DNA from: an uncultured Gammaproteobacteria bacterium | GTDB taxonomy: Bacteria; Pseudomonadota; Gammaproteobacteria; SZUA-140 | NCBI GenBank assembly: GCA_945788675.1 | Contig: CALZMY010000100.1 | Span: 1 to 30,081 of the forward strand | DNA: 30,081 nt | Reading direction: 5' to 3' | Part shown: positions 16,133 to 24,763 of the stretch, piece by piece | How the letters are laid out: each line of letters opens with the position of its first letter | How positions within the stretch are numbered: the stretch's first letter is position 1 | Notes under the pieces: model-generated | What the model was told of the DNA's origin: nothing | Databases searched by the model: none | The model's input: the letters and a program-made list of their open reading frames with translations, nothing else | Position numbers and translations under genes: made by a program

Positions 16133-17241
16133 GGAAACACAGCACTCCATTGCAGCGTTACCTGGTTATAGTGCGACGCGGCAAGCTCTGCCTTGCTTAA
16201 CTCCAGCTTAAGGGAGTGATTGTGTAAAAAATCATAGCGAACACCGACGAGTGCTCGATCACGTATAAAAGCATGCACATGGTGCAGGAATGGATCATCT
16301 TCATCTCCCATACTCTTTTCTAGCCGTCCATAAGGCGTCCAGCTAGCACCCAATGGCATTTCAAGCTGGAGGTAGCTATTGATAAAGCTGTTGTCGGTGC
16401 GTTTACCAGATTTTCTAACATCATTTTTGATGGAGTATAATGCCCCCGTCATACGCATAGATTGAAAATCCCAGTCAGTATATAAACCGACTATCTGTTG
16501 CTTCAGCTCCTCAAATTTTGAGACCTCGCCAGGAATCGCTGCGCCACCAACAAACAGACCAACCTGATTATCTACGGTACTGACAGGGCTCCAGGAGAGT
16601 CGTAGCGAGCCAGCCAATTTTGTTGAATTATCTTCTGAACGAAAAGTGTCCACCGCTTCTAAGTGGTGTTCTTTAAAATAGGGACCAGCACCTAGACCAA
16701 ATGCATAGTGCCAACTTGAGCGCGCTGTGTTAACTCTCTTCTCAACAAACAGACCGGTGAGGTGTATCGGCAGAATACCCCCATCATGCTCGAAATCAAT
16801 AATGGCTGGACGAGAGATAGAAGTCTGCAAATAACCGCCATGATGATAAGCGGTATTCCAGAATCCTATTGGGTTATGAAATCGTCCCAGCCACACTTCG
16901 AGGTCATCGCCTGGTAACCAGCCAAACTGAAAGCGTTCCAGGTGATTGCCATGAGTTCCGTTAGCTTCTGTGAATAACTCCGCCAATACACGAAAATCCT
17001 CATAATCAGCGGTAATAAAAAGATCTACTGCTGGAATAAAATCTTCTCTATCAACGCCATGGACAGGAGGTACCTGTGAGCGATGTGTCCCGGTGACCGA
17101 AGGAAAAGCAAGAAACTCTGTAGTGAGGCCGCCATATGAAAATGGAATCGCCACCAAGTTACTGGCTAACAATGCAGCAACTAACCAGTACCGCACCATT
17201 CTCATAGAAAGGAAACTATTACTGGATATGTCTCTTTCCAT
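16129..17241 (-). CDS. Outer-membrane porin-like beta-barrel protein
   Basis: A 370-residue protein with a signal peptide (WLVAALLASNLVAIPFSYG) and a body of alternating amphipathic strands. It ends in aromatic-rich VTLQWSAVFP, typical of outer-membrane barrels. GRFHNPIGFWNTAYHHGGY is a landmark seen in porin-like proteins encoded near binding-protein/GGDEF genes. The exact substrate is unknown. The listed start (17241) precedes the signal peptide by ~12 residues; ATG 17203-17205 would give a normal signal peptide but lacks a Shine-Dalgarno, so the start is uncertain. First gene of the three-gene operon. Confidence 0.78.
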   Translation of the reverse strand: MERDISSNSFLSMRMVRYWLVAALLASNLVAIPFSYGGLTTEFLAFPSVTGTHRSQVPPVHGVDREDFIPAVDLFITADYEDFRVLAELFTEANGTHGNHLERFQFGWLPGDDLEVWLGRFHNPIGFWNTAYHHGGYLQTSISRPAIIDFEHDGGILPIHLTGLFVEKRVNTARSSWHYAFGLGAGPYFKEHHLEAVDTFRSEDNSTKLAGSLRLSWSPVSTVDNQVGLFVGGAAIPGEVSKFEELKQQIVGLYTDWDFQSMRMTGALYSIKNDVRKSGKRTDNSFINSYLQLEMPLGASWTPYGRLEKSMGDEDDPFLHHVHAFIRDRALVGVRYDFLHNHSLKLELSKAELAASHYNQVTLQWSAVFP

Positions 17242-17655
17242 ACAGTCAATAAGCCTTATTAGTTATACTTTTTAGCGTTAAGGCCATTTGTACCAGAAAT
17301 GAGAAATCCTGGCTAAAAAGACCACCTGTATTGATATCGATCCAATACCCATCAATATAAGCGGCACCATAGATATAATTATTAGAGAACCTCTGATTAA
17401 TGCGTGAGCCCAAACCATGAGCCAAATAAAAAACCATAATATTCAATTAATTAGGATGAGTTACCCTCTAAAATCGTGTGTACATTAAACTTTCCCCGCC
17501 AAACTCATCCCCATTCAGGGGATACAATGCACAAAGTCTCAGTATGACACTCGATACCAGCCAGTCTACACACATCACAACGCATCTTAATCAAGATAAT
17601 GCTTCAGTATCGCACTATAGTGAAAAAGAGCTGGCAGCCACAATAATCGACAAGC

Positions 17656-18495
17656 TCACCGATCTTGCCGCACCACCACCTGCTGTAACATCGCTTCCAT
17701 ACGCGCCATGCGCCGCTCCATCGATTCAGTGTTTGCCTTAATACGATCAATATCCCCGGCAGTCCCCTGCCCTTCTTCTCGATTATGTATTTCATGTTCT
17801 TCCTGCATCACATCCAGCACCACACCGATCATCATATTGAGAAAGACAAACGCCGTCAAAAAGATAAACGAAAGGTAAAAAGCCCAACTAAACGGAAAGA
17901 CTTCCATCGTCTCGTACATCACATCTGTCCAGTCCTCAAAGGTCGCCACACGGAACAGCGTCAACATCGCAATGCTGATATCGCCCCACAGCACCGGATT
18001 GATCTTCTCAAACAGGAAACTACCGATCGCGCCGTAGATATAGAAGATGATGAACATCAACAACACCACGTATCCGATACGAGGGATCGCCTTGACCAGC
18101 GCATCCATCAAGATTCTCATCTCCGGCACCAGCGAGACCAGTCGTAACATGCGGAAAATGCGCAACAGACGTGCCAGCAGCACCAACTCACTTTCATCAA
18201 TCGGAATCAGGCTGGCGGTGACAATGATGAAATCGAAAATATTCCAACCCTTTTTGAAGAAATTTCGCAGCCGTTGCTCGGCCGCCATGCGGATCAGCAG
18301 CTCGATCAGAAAAAAGACCGTCACCGCGATATCAAACCCCTTCAACACGTTCATCCAGTGAGGTGCGATATCATAGGTCGTCGCCCCAATCATCATTGCC
18401 GACAGGACAATAATAGTGACCACTGCCATCTCGAAAAGCTTATTACTGCGTATCGCAACAAAATGCTCTCTCCAGCCCGAAACATCTGAACTCAT
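17656..18495 (-). CDS. Voltage-gated cation channel subunit, second copy
   Basis: A 279-residue six-helix voltage-gated channel subunit, paralogous to the one at 7255-8076. S4 has arginines at 109, 112, 115 and 118 (ARLLRIFRMLRLV). The filter is TFEDWTD at 185-191, again with E-D-W-T-D in place of the E-S-W of bacterial sodium channels. S6 (FLTAFVFLNMMIGVVLDVM) is followed by an acidic neck and a C-terminal helix (about 245-278, ESMERRMARMEAMLQQVV) likely to be the assembly coiled coil. Divalent selectivity is inferred from the filter. It stands alone on the minus strand downstream of tRNA-Asn. Confidence 0.9.
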   Translation of the reverse strand: MSSDVSGWREHFVAIRSNKLFEMAVVTIIVLSAMMIGATTYDIAPHWMNVLKGFDIAVTVFFLIELLIRMAAEQRLRNFFKKGWNIFDFIIVTASLIPIDESELVLLARLLRIFRMLRLVSLVPEMRILMDALVKAIPRIGYVVLLMFIIFYIYGAIGSFLFEKINPVLWGDISIAMLTLFRVATFEDWTDVMYETMEVFPFSWAFYLSFIFLTAFVFLNMMIGVVLDVMQEEHEIHNREEGQGTAGDIDRIKANTESMERRMARMEAMLQQVVVRQDR

Positions 18496-18693
18496 TGTTA
18501 TGACTCCATTACGCTATACAAAAAGATTATCTGCACCAAAACATCGGGCATTTAGAGTACCGCAATATCTACTGCTATTTTAGCCGAGCATGTAACGACG
18601 CTGGAATGGATTCAATCAGATAAAACAGAAATCATCGCATGCTTCAGTACTGATAATGCACAGAAGTGGAAGATTAAGGATAAAACTGGATAA

Positions 18694-18769
18694 TGGCTCC
18701 CCGGGGCGGACTCGAACCACCGACCAATTGATTAACAGTCAACTGCTCTACCAACTGAGCTACCGGGGA
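18694..18769 (-). tRNA. tRNA-Asn (anticodon GUU)
   Basis: A 76-nt cloverleaf on the minus strand. The acceptor stem TCCCCGG pairs with CCGGGGA, followed by discriminator G and an encoded CCA. The D arm has AGCTCAGTTGGTAGAGC. The anticodon arm TTGACTGTTAATCAA gives GUU, and the T arm has GGTTCGAGTCC. All stems pair cleanly. Confidence 0.97.
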
Positions 18770-18890
18770 TCAGTAATTGGCTGAGGCGCTATAGTACTCA
18801 TGCGCTCCGCTCTGGTCAATAGGATCTCGAAATAATCTCAGCTTATCAATATAATAGCCAGCTAACCCGCTGATTTGGTGCGCGCCCCTG

Positions 18891-19439
18891 ATGAACGACA
18901 AGCAAAAAGACCCAAACGATCTGGATCTGTTCCGCCAAAGCGTCGCGGATGCGCGCCCGCTCGAGCAGAAAAATATCGATCCACATCAGCCGCAACCTGC
19001 AGCACGCCCTCAACAGCGGCAACAGAGTGAAATACAACCCCCTGAAGACATACTCTCAGATGAATATCAGATTGAAGAAGTGGAGACTGGCGATGAGTTA
19101 CTATTCAGCCGTTCCGGGCTGCAATACAGCGTCATCAAAAAGCTGCGCCGCGGTCAATTCAATATCAGCGCCGAACTTGACCTACACGGCATGGTCGTCG
19201 CTGAAGCGCGCAAGGCTTTACTCGGATTCATTCACGAAAGCCGGCGACACAACGCACACTGCGTGCGAATCATTCATGGCAAAGGGCACGGTTCATCAAG
19301 CAAACGACCCGTACTGAAAAACAGACTCAACAACTGGCTCAGGCAGATCGACGACGTGCTCGCTTTTTGCTCGGCCCGCCCCAAAGATGGTGGCAGCGGG
19401 GCAGTCTATATTTTACTGAAACGAGACCGCCACCGTTAA
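18891..19439 (+). CDS. Smr-domain (MutS2 C-terminal-like) protein
   Basis: A 182-residue cytoplasmic protein. The first ~85 residues are polar and glutamine/proline-rich. The Smr domain follows (~90-180): LDLHGM at 96-101, then ARKALLGFI, RIIHGKGHGS (126-135), the PVLKNRLNNWL helix and FCSARPKDGGSGAVYILLKR. Smr domains nick or cleave nucleic acid; single-domain proteins of this type (like E. coli YdaL/SmrA) are endonuclease-like, and recent work links Smr proteins to ribosome rescue in other species. It converges with hemH. The Shine-Dalgarno is weak, so the start may be off. Confidence 0.88.
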   Translation: MNDKQKDPNDLDLFRQSVADARPLEQKNIDPHQPQPAARPQQRQQSEIQPPEDILSDEYQIEEVETGDELLFSRSGLQYSVIKKLRRGQFNISAELDLHGMVVAEARKALLGFIHESRRHNAHCVRIIHGKGHGSSSKRPVLKNRLNNWLRQIDDVLAFCSARPKDGGSGAVYILLKRDRHR

Positions 19440-19479
19440 GCAGCGACGATTTTTCGATGATGCTCTACTCTTTGGCGCG

Positions 19480-20592
19480 CTACTTTTTGGCACCTAGCGC
19501 AATTGCACGCTGTCGCCCTTTATCGCGCAATTGCGCAGCACGCTCACTATCCCAATCGTCATCACGCCCCGGCCAGCCCTGAGTATGTTTTAATACCAGC
19601 TCACCGAGCGCACGAATATGATCATCACGATCATTCAGTGCCGGAATGTAAAAAAACTCATCGCCCCCTGCACTAATAAATGTTTCACGATTCTCCAGAT
19701 CAAGCTCCTCCAGCGTCTCGACACAATCAGCCGAAAAACCAGGCGAAATCACATTGACCCGCTTAACCCCCTCTTTAGCCCACGCCTTCAGCGTCTTATC
19801 GGTGTAGGGCTGCAGCCACTCTTCGCGACCAAAACGTGACTGAAAAGTAACATACCACTCATCGTCAGCCAACTCGAGTCGTTCTGCCACCAGACGCCCA
19901 GTCTTTTGACACTGACAATAGTATGGGTCCCCCGCCAGCAGGGTACGCTTAGGCATACCGTGAAAAGACATCAACAGTCGTCCCTCTCGCCCGTGACGCT
20001 TCCAGTGTTCGCGAATTGAATTAGCCAACGCACCAATATAAGCAGGATCGTCGTGATATTGGTTAATCATGCGCATCTCAGGGACCAGGCGCCATTTATT
20101 AAACACGGCCGCCACGGCATCAAAGGTAGAGGCAGTCGTCGCGGCAGAATATTGCGGATAAAGCGGGAACAACAACACACGCTGCACATTGGCCTCACGC
20201 AACTTTTCCAATGCAGACTCAATTGAGGGATTACCGTAACGCATGCCCAGCGCAGTCACCACCGGCCCCGGGAATTGATCATTAAGATAGACCTGAAGTG
20301 CAGCGGCCTGCTTTTGTGCCGTCAACAACAGTGGCGAACCATCGGTATCCCAGATACGCAGATAATTTTTAGCTGAGCGTTTTGGACGGAAGGGCAACAC
20401 AAAACCACGCAGAATCACCCACCATGCCCAGCGAGGGATCTCAACGACACGAGAGTCCCATAGAAATTCACCGAGATACTTGCGCAACGCTTCGGCGGTC
20501 GGCGCATCGGGCGTGCCTAGATTGGTCACCAAAACCCCAATCGGACTCTCTTTGCCATGCACATGAGGTTTCTCCCCTTTCTCCATCACCAT
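19480..20592 (-). CDS. hemH: Ferrochelatase
   Basis: HemH inserts ferrous iron into protoporphyrin IX, the last step of haem synthesis. The 370-residue protein has the family landmarks: IGVLVTNLGTPDAPT at the N-terminus, then YLGEFLWDSRVVEIP, TALGMRYGNPSIESAL, PLYPQYSAATTAST, the catalytic-histidine motif LLMSFHGMPKRTL, and NVISPGFSADCVETLEEL near the end. The length fits the proteobacterial form. It is monocistronic on the minus strand; its 5' side faces the redox cluster. Together with hemN in this window it supplies haem for the bacterioferritin and the cytochrome. Confidence 0.96.
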   Translation of the reverse strand: MVMEKGEKPHVHGKESPIGVLVTNLGTPDAPTAEALRKYLGEFLWDSRVVEIPRWAWWVILRGFVLPFRPKRSAKNYLRIWDTDGSPLLLTAQKQAAALQVYLNDQFPGPVVTALGMRYGNPSIESALEKLREANVQRVLLFPLYPQYSAATTASTFDAVAAVFNKWRLVPEMRMINQYHDDPAYIGALANSIREHWKRHGREGRLLMSFHGMPKRTLLAGDPYYCQCQKTGRLVAERLELADDEWYVTFQSRFGREEWLQPYTDKTLKAWAKEGVKRVNVISPGFSADCVETLEELDLENRETFISAGGDEFFYIPALNDRDDHIRALGELVLKHTQGWPGRDDDWDSERAAQLRDKGRQRAIALGAKK

Positions 20593-20945
20593 TCCAACAG
20601 CCCTGCCTGTTTAATATTTAGGTTAAAAATAGTTGCAAAATAATCCGCGACACATCGCAAACGCGGGTCATTATGCCATCCCCAATAAAAATTTGCTGCC
20701 AACAATTGTGCTGTTGACTGCCCACTGTCGATGTTAAAGCCCTCACCCACTCCCCTCATCATCAACGAAGCGAAAGAAATAACTGCGCTACTCAAATATA
20801 ACCATATGACACTCGGGGATAAGCCTCGCTACGGGTCAGAATATAACCTCAGGCGACTATGCCCTCACTGCGGTTTTGGTCTAGAATTACACGCTTTGCT
20901 GGACATCATTCCGTCCAGCCAGGACAATCACACAGAATCAGCCAC
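20593..20945. other. Divergent intergenic region between hemH and the redox cluster
   Basis: This gap should contain the promoters of hemH (-) and of the three-gene cluster (+). A 77-codon plus-strand frame at 20731-20964 translates to a single CxxC pair (LCPHCGFGLE), which looks like half of a zinc ribbon. It has no Shine-Dalgarno and overlaps the cluster's first gene, so I do not call it. I see no clear operator. Confidence 0.4.
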
Positions 20946-22517
20946 GTGGATACCCAGAATATAACAAGCAGTCATAATACCATCGGCGAGATCCCACCAT
21001 GCCCAGTAGCAGCCGATGCGCTGCACGGTATTCCACGCCAGCAGACCAATCCTAAGCGTTGGCAAGGCGAAGAGTGGCAGGCCTTTACCACCGCACTTCA
21101 GCACGCAGGGATTGAACTGCGCACAACCCCAGGTAGCGCCGGCACCTATGTCACCGATGCCGGCGGGCTCGCCTACGGCATGCCACACGGCGTGGTCATC
21201 GCCCGTAATGCGACACAGGTCGCCACGCTAATGCAGCTGGCACAGCACCACCGTGTACCAGTCACGACCCGTGGTGGTGGTTTGACCACCGAGGGCGAAT
21301 CGGTCGCCTTTGGCGGGGTACTGCTCGACATGACCGGCATGAGCCGTGTGTGCCATATTGATAAATCCGCGCTCACGGTACGCACCCAGGGCGGCATCTT
21401 CTGGCATCTACTGGCCGAAGCGCTGCGCCGTGAAGGACTCGACTATCTCTCGGCACCACTCAACCTGACATCATCGGTCGGCGGCACGCTCGGCGTGGGA
21501 GGCATTGATGTCAACTCATCAAAACTGGGCTGTAGCGCCGATCAGGCCATTGCGCTACAGGTGGTCACTCCTACTGGCGAAATTGTTGAATGTTCAGATG
21601 AAGAGAATGCCGAGCTGTTTCAACGCGTGATCCTCGGATATGGCCAGTTTGGCATCATCACCGAAGCAACGTTGCGCATTCGTCCATACACGCCACTGCG
21701 CATGCACTACTTCTATTACTCCTCACTGCGGGATGCGGTTGAAGATCTGATGCGCATCGACCAGGCACAATTATGTGACTACAGTGGCATCCTGACGATG
21801 ATGGACAGGGCGATCACACTGCTGGTTGCCTTCGACAGTGATGAACGCGAGGAGCTATTCCTCAAGCAGCACCGCAAGACACTGCGTGGCTATGGCGAAT
21901 TGCCTTTTGCACTGCGTACCGCTGCCTATTACGTACTGCGTCCATGGCGCATCAAGGAGGCGCTCTATCTCTACCGCCGAAAACGCGAACTATTCCCTGA
22001 CCTGCAACCAGCACACCACATGCAGGAAGAACAGATGTTCGACCGTACCGTGGTCTTTTCTCGCGCCGTATGGAAACACTGGGGCGGGCGTCAGATGGTG
22101 ATCCCCGACCTTGCCAGTAGTGTCGATAAATTTGTCGAATCGGTTGAACGCGGTAACGCCGTGTGTAAAAAATATTTCCCGCACTACACCCTTTATTGTG
22201 TTGGGATAAAACTGCGCGAAGAACACCAGCCACACTATGAGCTCTCATGTATTCCACCCGATGCCACGGGCTGGGCCTACGGCTGTGAATTTGAACCGAT
22301 GCTCGGCGACCACCACTATAGCCGCGACCAGCTACAGTCTTTTAAAAACGACATCTATGACATCGGCGTTGATCTCGGCACCAGCTACTATCGCTTTGGC
22401 GGCATGATGAAGGGCTATATCCGTCGTGCACTCGGTGACGAGGTGGTCGACAAACATCTTGCTATGAAGCGCCAGGCCGACCCCGCAATGATCCTCAACC
22501 GCAACGTGATCTTTTAG
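20946..22517 (+). CDS. VAO/GlcD-type FAD-linked oxidoreductase
   Basis: A flavoprotein of about 523 residues. The FAD-binding type-4 domain includes GVVIARNATQVATLMQLAQH, VPVTTRGGGLT, LTSSVGGTLGVGGIDVNSS and GYGQFGIITEATLRIRP. The last two resemble cytokinin dehydrogenase and DHCR24-type members more than glycolate oxidase. The position of the covalent-FAD histidine (GHS in cytokinin dehydrogenase) is not His here, so FAD is probably non-covalent. The C-terminus ends in the usual DPAMILNRNVIF. The stop abuts the next ATG (TAGATG). The frame is open from 20859 but the first ~29 codons look non-coding; GTG 20946 is a guess, as no Shine-Dalgarno is visible. Substrate unknown. Confidence 0.82.
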   Translation: MDTQNITSSHNTIGEIPPCPVAADALHGIPRQQTNPKRWQGEEWQAFTTALQHAGIELRTTPGSAGTYVTDAGGLAYGMPHGVVIARNATQVATLMQLAQHHRVPVTTRGGGLTTEGESVAFGGVLLDMTGMSRVCHIDKSALTVRTQGGIFWHLLAEALRREGLDYLSAPLNLTSSVGGTLGVGGIDVNSSKLGCSADQAIALQVVTPTGEIVECSDEENAELFQRVILGYGQFGIITEATLRIRPYTPLRMHYFYYSSLRDAVEDLMRIDQAQLCDYSGILTMMDRAITLLVAFDSDEREELFLKQHRKTLRGYGELPFALRTAAYYVLRPWRIKEALYLYRRKRELFPDLQPAHHMQEEQMFDRTVVFSRAVWKHWGGRQMVIPDLASSVDKFVESVERGNAVCKKYFPHYTLYCVGIKLREEHQPHYELSCIPPDATGWAYGCEFEPMLGDHHYSRDQLQSFKNDIYDIGVDLGTSYYRFGGMMKGYIRRALGDEVVDKHLAMKRQADPAMILNRNVIF

Positions 22518-23468
22518 ATGCCACACTCATCTTGCCACGGCTGTAGCCTCTGCCTCCTCTCATGCCCGATGTGGCAACAGCGGCGCGATGTGCAGTTCAG
22601 CCCGCAGGGAATAGCGAAGGCACTGCAACACAACGCCATGCATGATGAGATCGCGCCGGCACTCTTCAGCTGTCTACTGTGTGGCGCCTGCGATCTCCTC
22701 TGCCCCGAGAATATCGACATCACCGGCATGATCACCGCACTTAGAAAAGAGGCTTTTTTACAGGGTGCTAACGCCGCGCTCAAAGAAAATATCCAGGCAC
22801 AGTTAGCACAACCCACCTCTGACATCAAAATAGAAGAGAACACCATTGTGCTCGCCGGTGAAGCGCTACGCGCAACACCAACGACCCTCGAGAAGGTGCT
22901 AACACTGCTTTCCGGTGAGACGAGTGCAGTACTCGCCATGGACGATGGTGACGATATCGCGCTCGCGCTTGAGGCCGGCATCGAGATATCAGACCATCGG
23001 CTGCATGCTTTTCTGGAGCCACTACAAGGGGCAAAGCGACTCTACATCAGTAATGGTCATTTGCTGAAACAACTGCGCCACTGGCTGCCCGCAACCGAGC
23101 TCTTTGCCATCGGTCACAGCCTCAGCCAACTGGAGGCAGTCACCCGCAAACTCAATAAAAACGACCTCTACGTGATCGAGCCGCGAGGCTATCATCTCGA
23201 CCATAAACAAAAGGTCACGCACTATGACAAATTGCGCCACCAACACGGCTGTCATATCAATCTTGACCTGCAACGCAACGCCATCCCCACTGCCGCTGGC
23301 GGCCTCAATGCGTTGCAACCGCAACTCGACAGCGCTGCACAAGGGCGCTGGATCCTGAGTGGACGCGATGTGCAGCGCATCATAGTTGAATGTGCGGAAG
23401 ATGGCCGAGCAATGTCACAGGTCAGCAAGCTGCCGGTCCTTCACATCGCCGATTTAATGGAGCGCTGA
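22518..23468 (+). CDS. Two-cluster [4Fe-4S] electron-transfer protein
   Basis: A 316-residue protein. The N-terminus holds two ferredoxin-like motifs: C6-x2-C9-x2-C12-x3-C16-P and C52-x2-C55-x2-C58-x3-C62-P, as in GlcF, GlpC or LldF-type subunits. The CCG domains that usually follow in those proteins are not seen. Instead there is a ~230-residue region with a well-formed stretch DLYVIEPRGYHLDHKQKVTH and HINLDLQRNAIPTAAGG. It begins directly at the stop of the flavoprotein gene and ends 4 bp before the next start, so it should pass electrons between the two flavoproteins (inference). Confidence 0.85.
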   Translation: MPHSSCHGCSLCLLSCPMWQQRRDVQFSPQGIAKALQHNAMHDEIAPALFSCLLCGACDLLCPENIDITGMITALRKEAFLQGANAALKENIQAQLAQPTSDIKIEENTIVLAGEALRATPTTLEKVLTLLSGETSAVLAMDDGDDIALALEAGIEISDHRLHAFLEPLQGAKRLYISNGHLLKQLRHWLPATELFAIGHSLSQLEAVTRKLNKNDLYVIEPRGYHLDHKQKVTHYDKLRHQHGCHINLDLQRNAIPTAAGGLNALQPQLDSAAQGRWILSGRDVQRIIVECAEDGRAMSQVSKLPVLHIADLMER

Positions 23469-23472
23469 AAAG

Positions 23473-24699
23473 ATGGCCAATGAGATTCGCAGTGTTGATG
23501 TCGTTATCGTAGGTGCCAGCCTTGCCGCTGCCGCTGCGGCCAAACGGCTGCACGACGCCGGCCTGGAAGCGCTGATCATCGAAAAACGTGAATTGCCTCG
23601 CCACAAGATCTGCAGTGGTATTTTGTCACCGCGTGGCCACCGTTTCCTGCTGGAAAATTTTGGCCCGATTCCGCCACAGGCACTGCACGATCCGACCTCA
23701 TGTCGCGGCGTCACCTTTCATTTCCCATCCATGGTCTCAATGTCGATGGACTTTTTCGGTGGCACCACACCGCACCTGCATCGCAAATATTCCGATTACT
23801 GGACCATACAGGCAAGCGGTGCCGAGGTGCATGATCAGACCTCATTTATTGGCATGCAACAACAGGGCGATGATCAAATCGTCACCACCCGAAAAAAAGG
23901 CGGCGACGAAGTCCAGTTCAAAAGCCGTTATGTGATCGGCGCCGACGGCCCCAGCTCACCAGTGCTACGTGCCATCTATCCCGAATATCCGCAACAGATC
24001 CCGTGGTTTTTTGTTGGCCAGAAATTTCATGAGATCATCGACTGCCCTTTAGACGAAGCATACTTCCACTTCTGGTTCCACCCGCAACTGGGCCACTACA
24101 CCTGGAGTCATGCACGCGACGGCAGACAGATCGTCGGTGTTGGCTTCAAGCGCGGCGATAATTTTCATGACCGCCACCAACATGTCGTCAACTATCTACA
24201 GGATAAACATGGCGTCAGACTCAAGCCCGCCGACGTCGACCATGAAGGCTGCGCCGAAAATTTTGGTCCATCGCTGATCAACCGCTACGTCTTTGGCAAA
24301 GACAATGTACTGATCACCGGCCAGGCATCCGGCTTTCTTAATATGATTGGTGAAGGGATGAGCTGTGCATTGCACTCCGGCGCCATCGCTGGCGAGGCCA
24401 TTATCGAAGCAACGATTCACAACCGAGATCTGCAACCGCTCTATCGAGCAATGATTTCAACCGAGGTCAGGCGTACTACCGACCAGTGGAATCCTCTAAA
24501 GATCGCCTTTGGTCGACCTCATGAAGCCGATTTTCCGGCGGCATTAATGACACTGCCAATGAAGGATCGTATCAAGGTACTGCACGATATGTGGCGTTTC
24601 GTTTGCCTCTACAAGGAATTCAAATGGGGCCGAGAGATCATGCGTGAGAGCCTCGCACGTATCAAACATGGACGCTACCCTGGCGTTCGCTGGCAATAA
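23473..24699 (+). CDS. Geranylgeranyl-reductase-like FAD-dependent oxidoreductase
   Basis: A 408-residue flavoprotein of the GGR/phenol-hydroxylase superfamily. The N-terminal Rossmann loop reads VVIVGASLAAAAAA (10-23), where the usual GxGxxG has lost its second and third glycines. The GGR-type PRHKICSGILSPRG (42-55) is well kept, as are YVIGADGPSSPVLR (153-166) and GQASGFLNMIGEGMSCA (273-289), though the typical GDAAG aspartate is Gln. GGR enzymes reduce isoprenoid double bonds, and some use ferredoxin as donor, which would suit the Fe-S protein just upstream. A monooxygenase role cannot be excluded. Third gene of the cluster. Confidence 0.83.
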   Translation: MANEIRSVDVVIVGASLAAAAAAKRLHDAGLEALIIEKRELPRHKICSGILSPRGHRFLLENFGPIPPQALHDPTSCRGVTFHFPSMVSMSMDFFGGTTPHLHRKYSDYWTIQASGAEVHDQTSFIGMQQQGDDQIVTTRKKGGDEVQFKSRYVIGADGPSSPVLRAIYPEYPQQIPWFFVGQKFHEIIDCPLDEAYFHFWFHPQLGHYTWSHARDGRQIVGVGFKRGDNFHDRHQHVVNYLQDKHGVRLKPADVDHEGCAENFGPSLINRYVFGKDNVLITGQASGFLNMIGEGMSCALHSGAIAGEAIIEATIHNRDLQPLYRAMISTEVRRTTDQWNPLKIAFGRPHEADFPAALMTLPMKDRIKVLHDMWRFVCLYKEFKWGREIMRESLARIKHGRYPGVRWQ

Positions 24700-24763
24700 T
24701 TTCTGGCAGTAATTTCAGAGTTAACGGGCACTAGCAACATACGATTTGTCGACACCCTGTCAG

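Noticed and set aside
17246..17446. 66-codon minus-strand frame just upstream of the porin gene
   Set aside because: It starts with TTG, has no Shine-Dalgarno and matches no family I recognise; at most a barrel-protein remnant.
17478..17741. 87-codon plus-strand frame overlapping the end of the second channel
   Set aside because: Its last third is the antisense of a clear coding region, and the first part has no ribosome binding site or domain.
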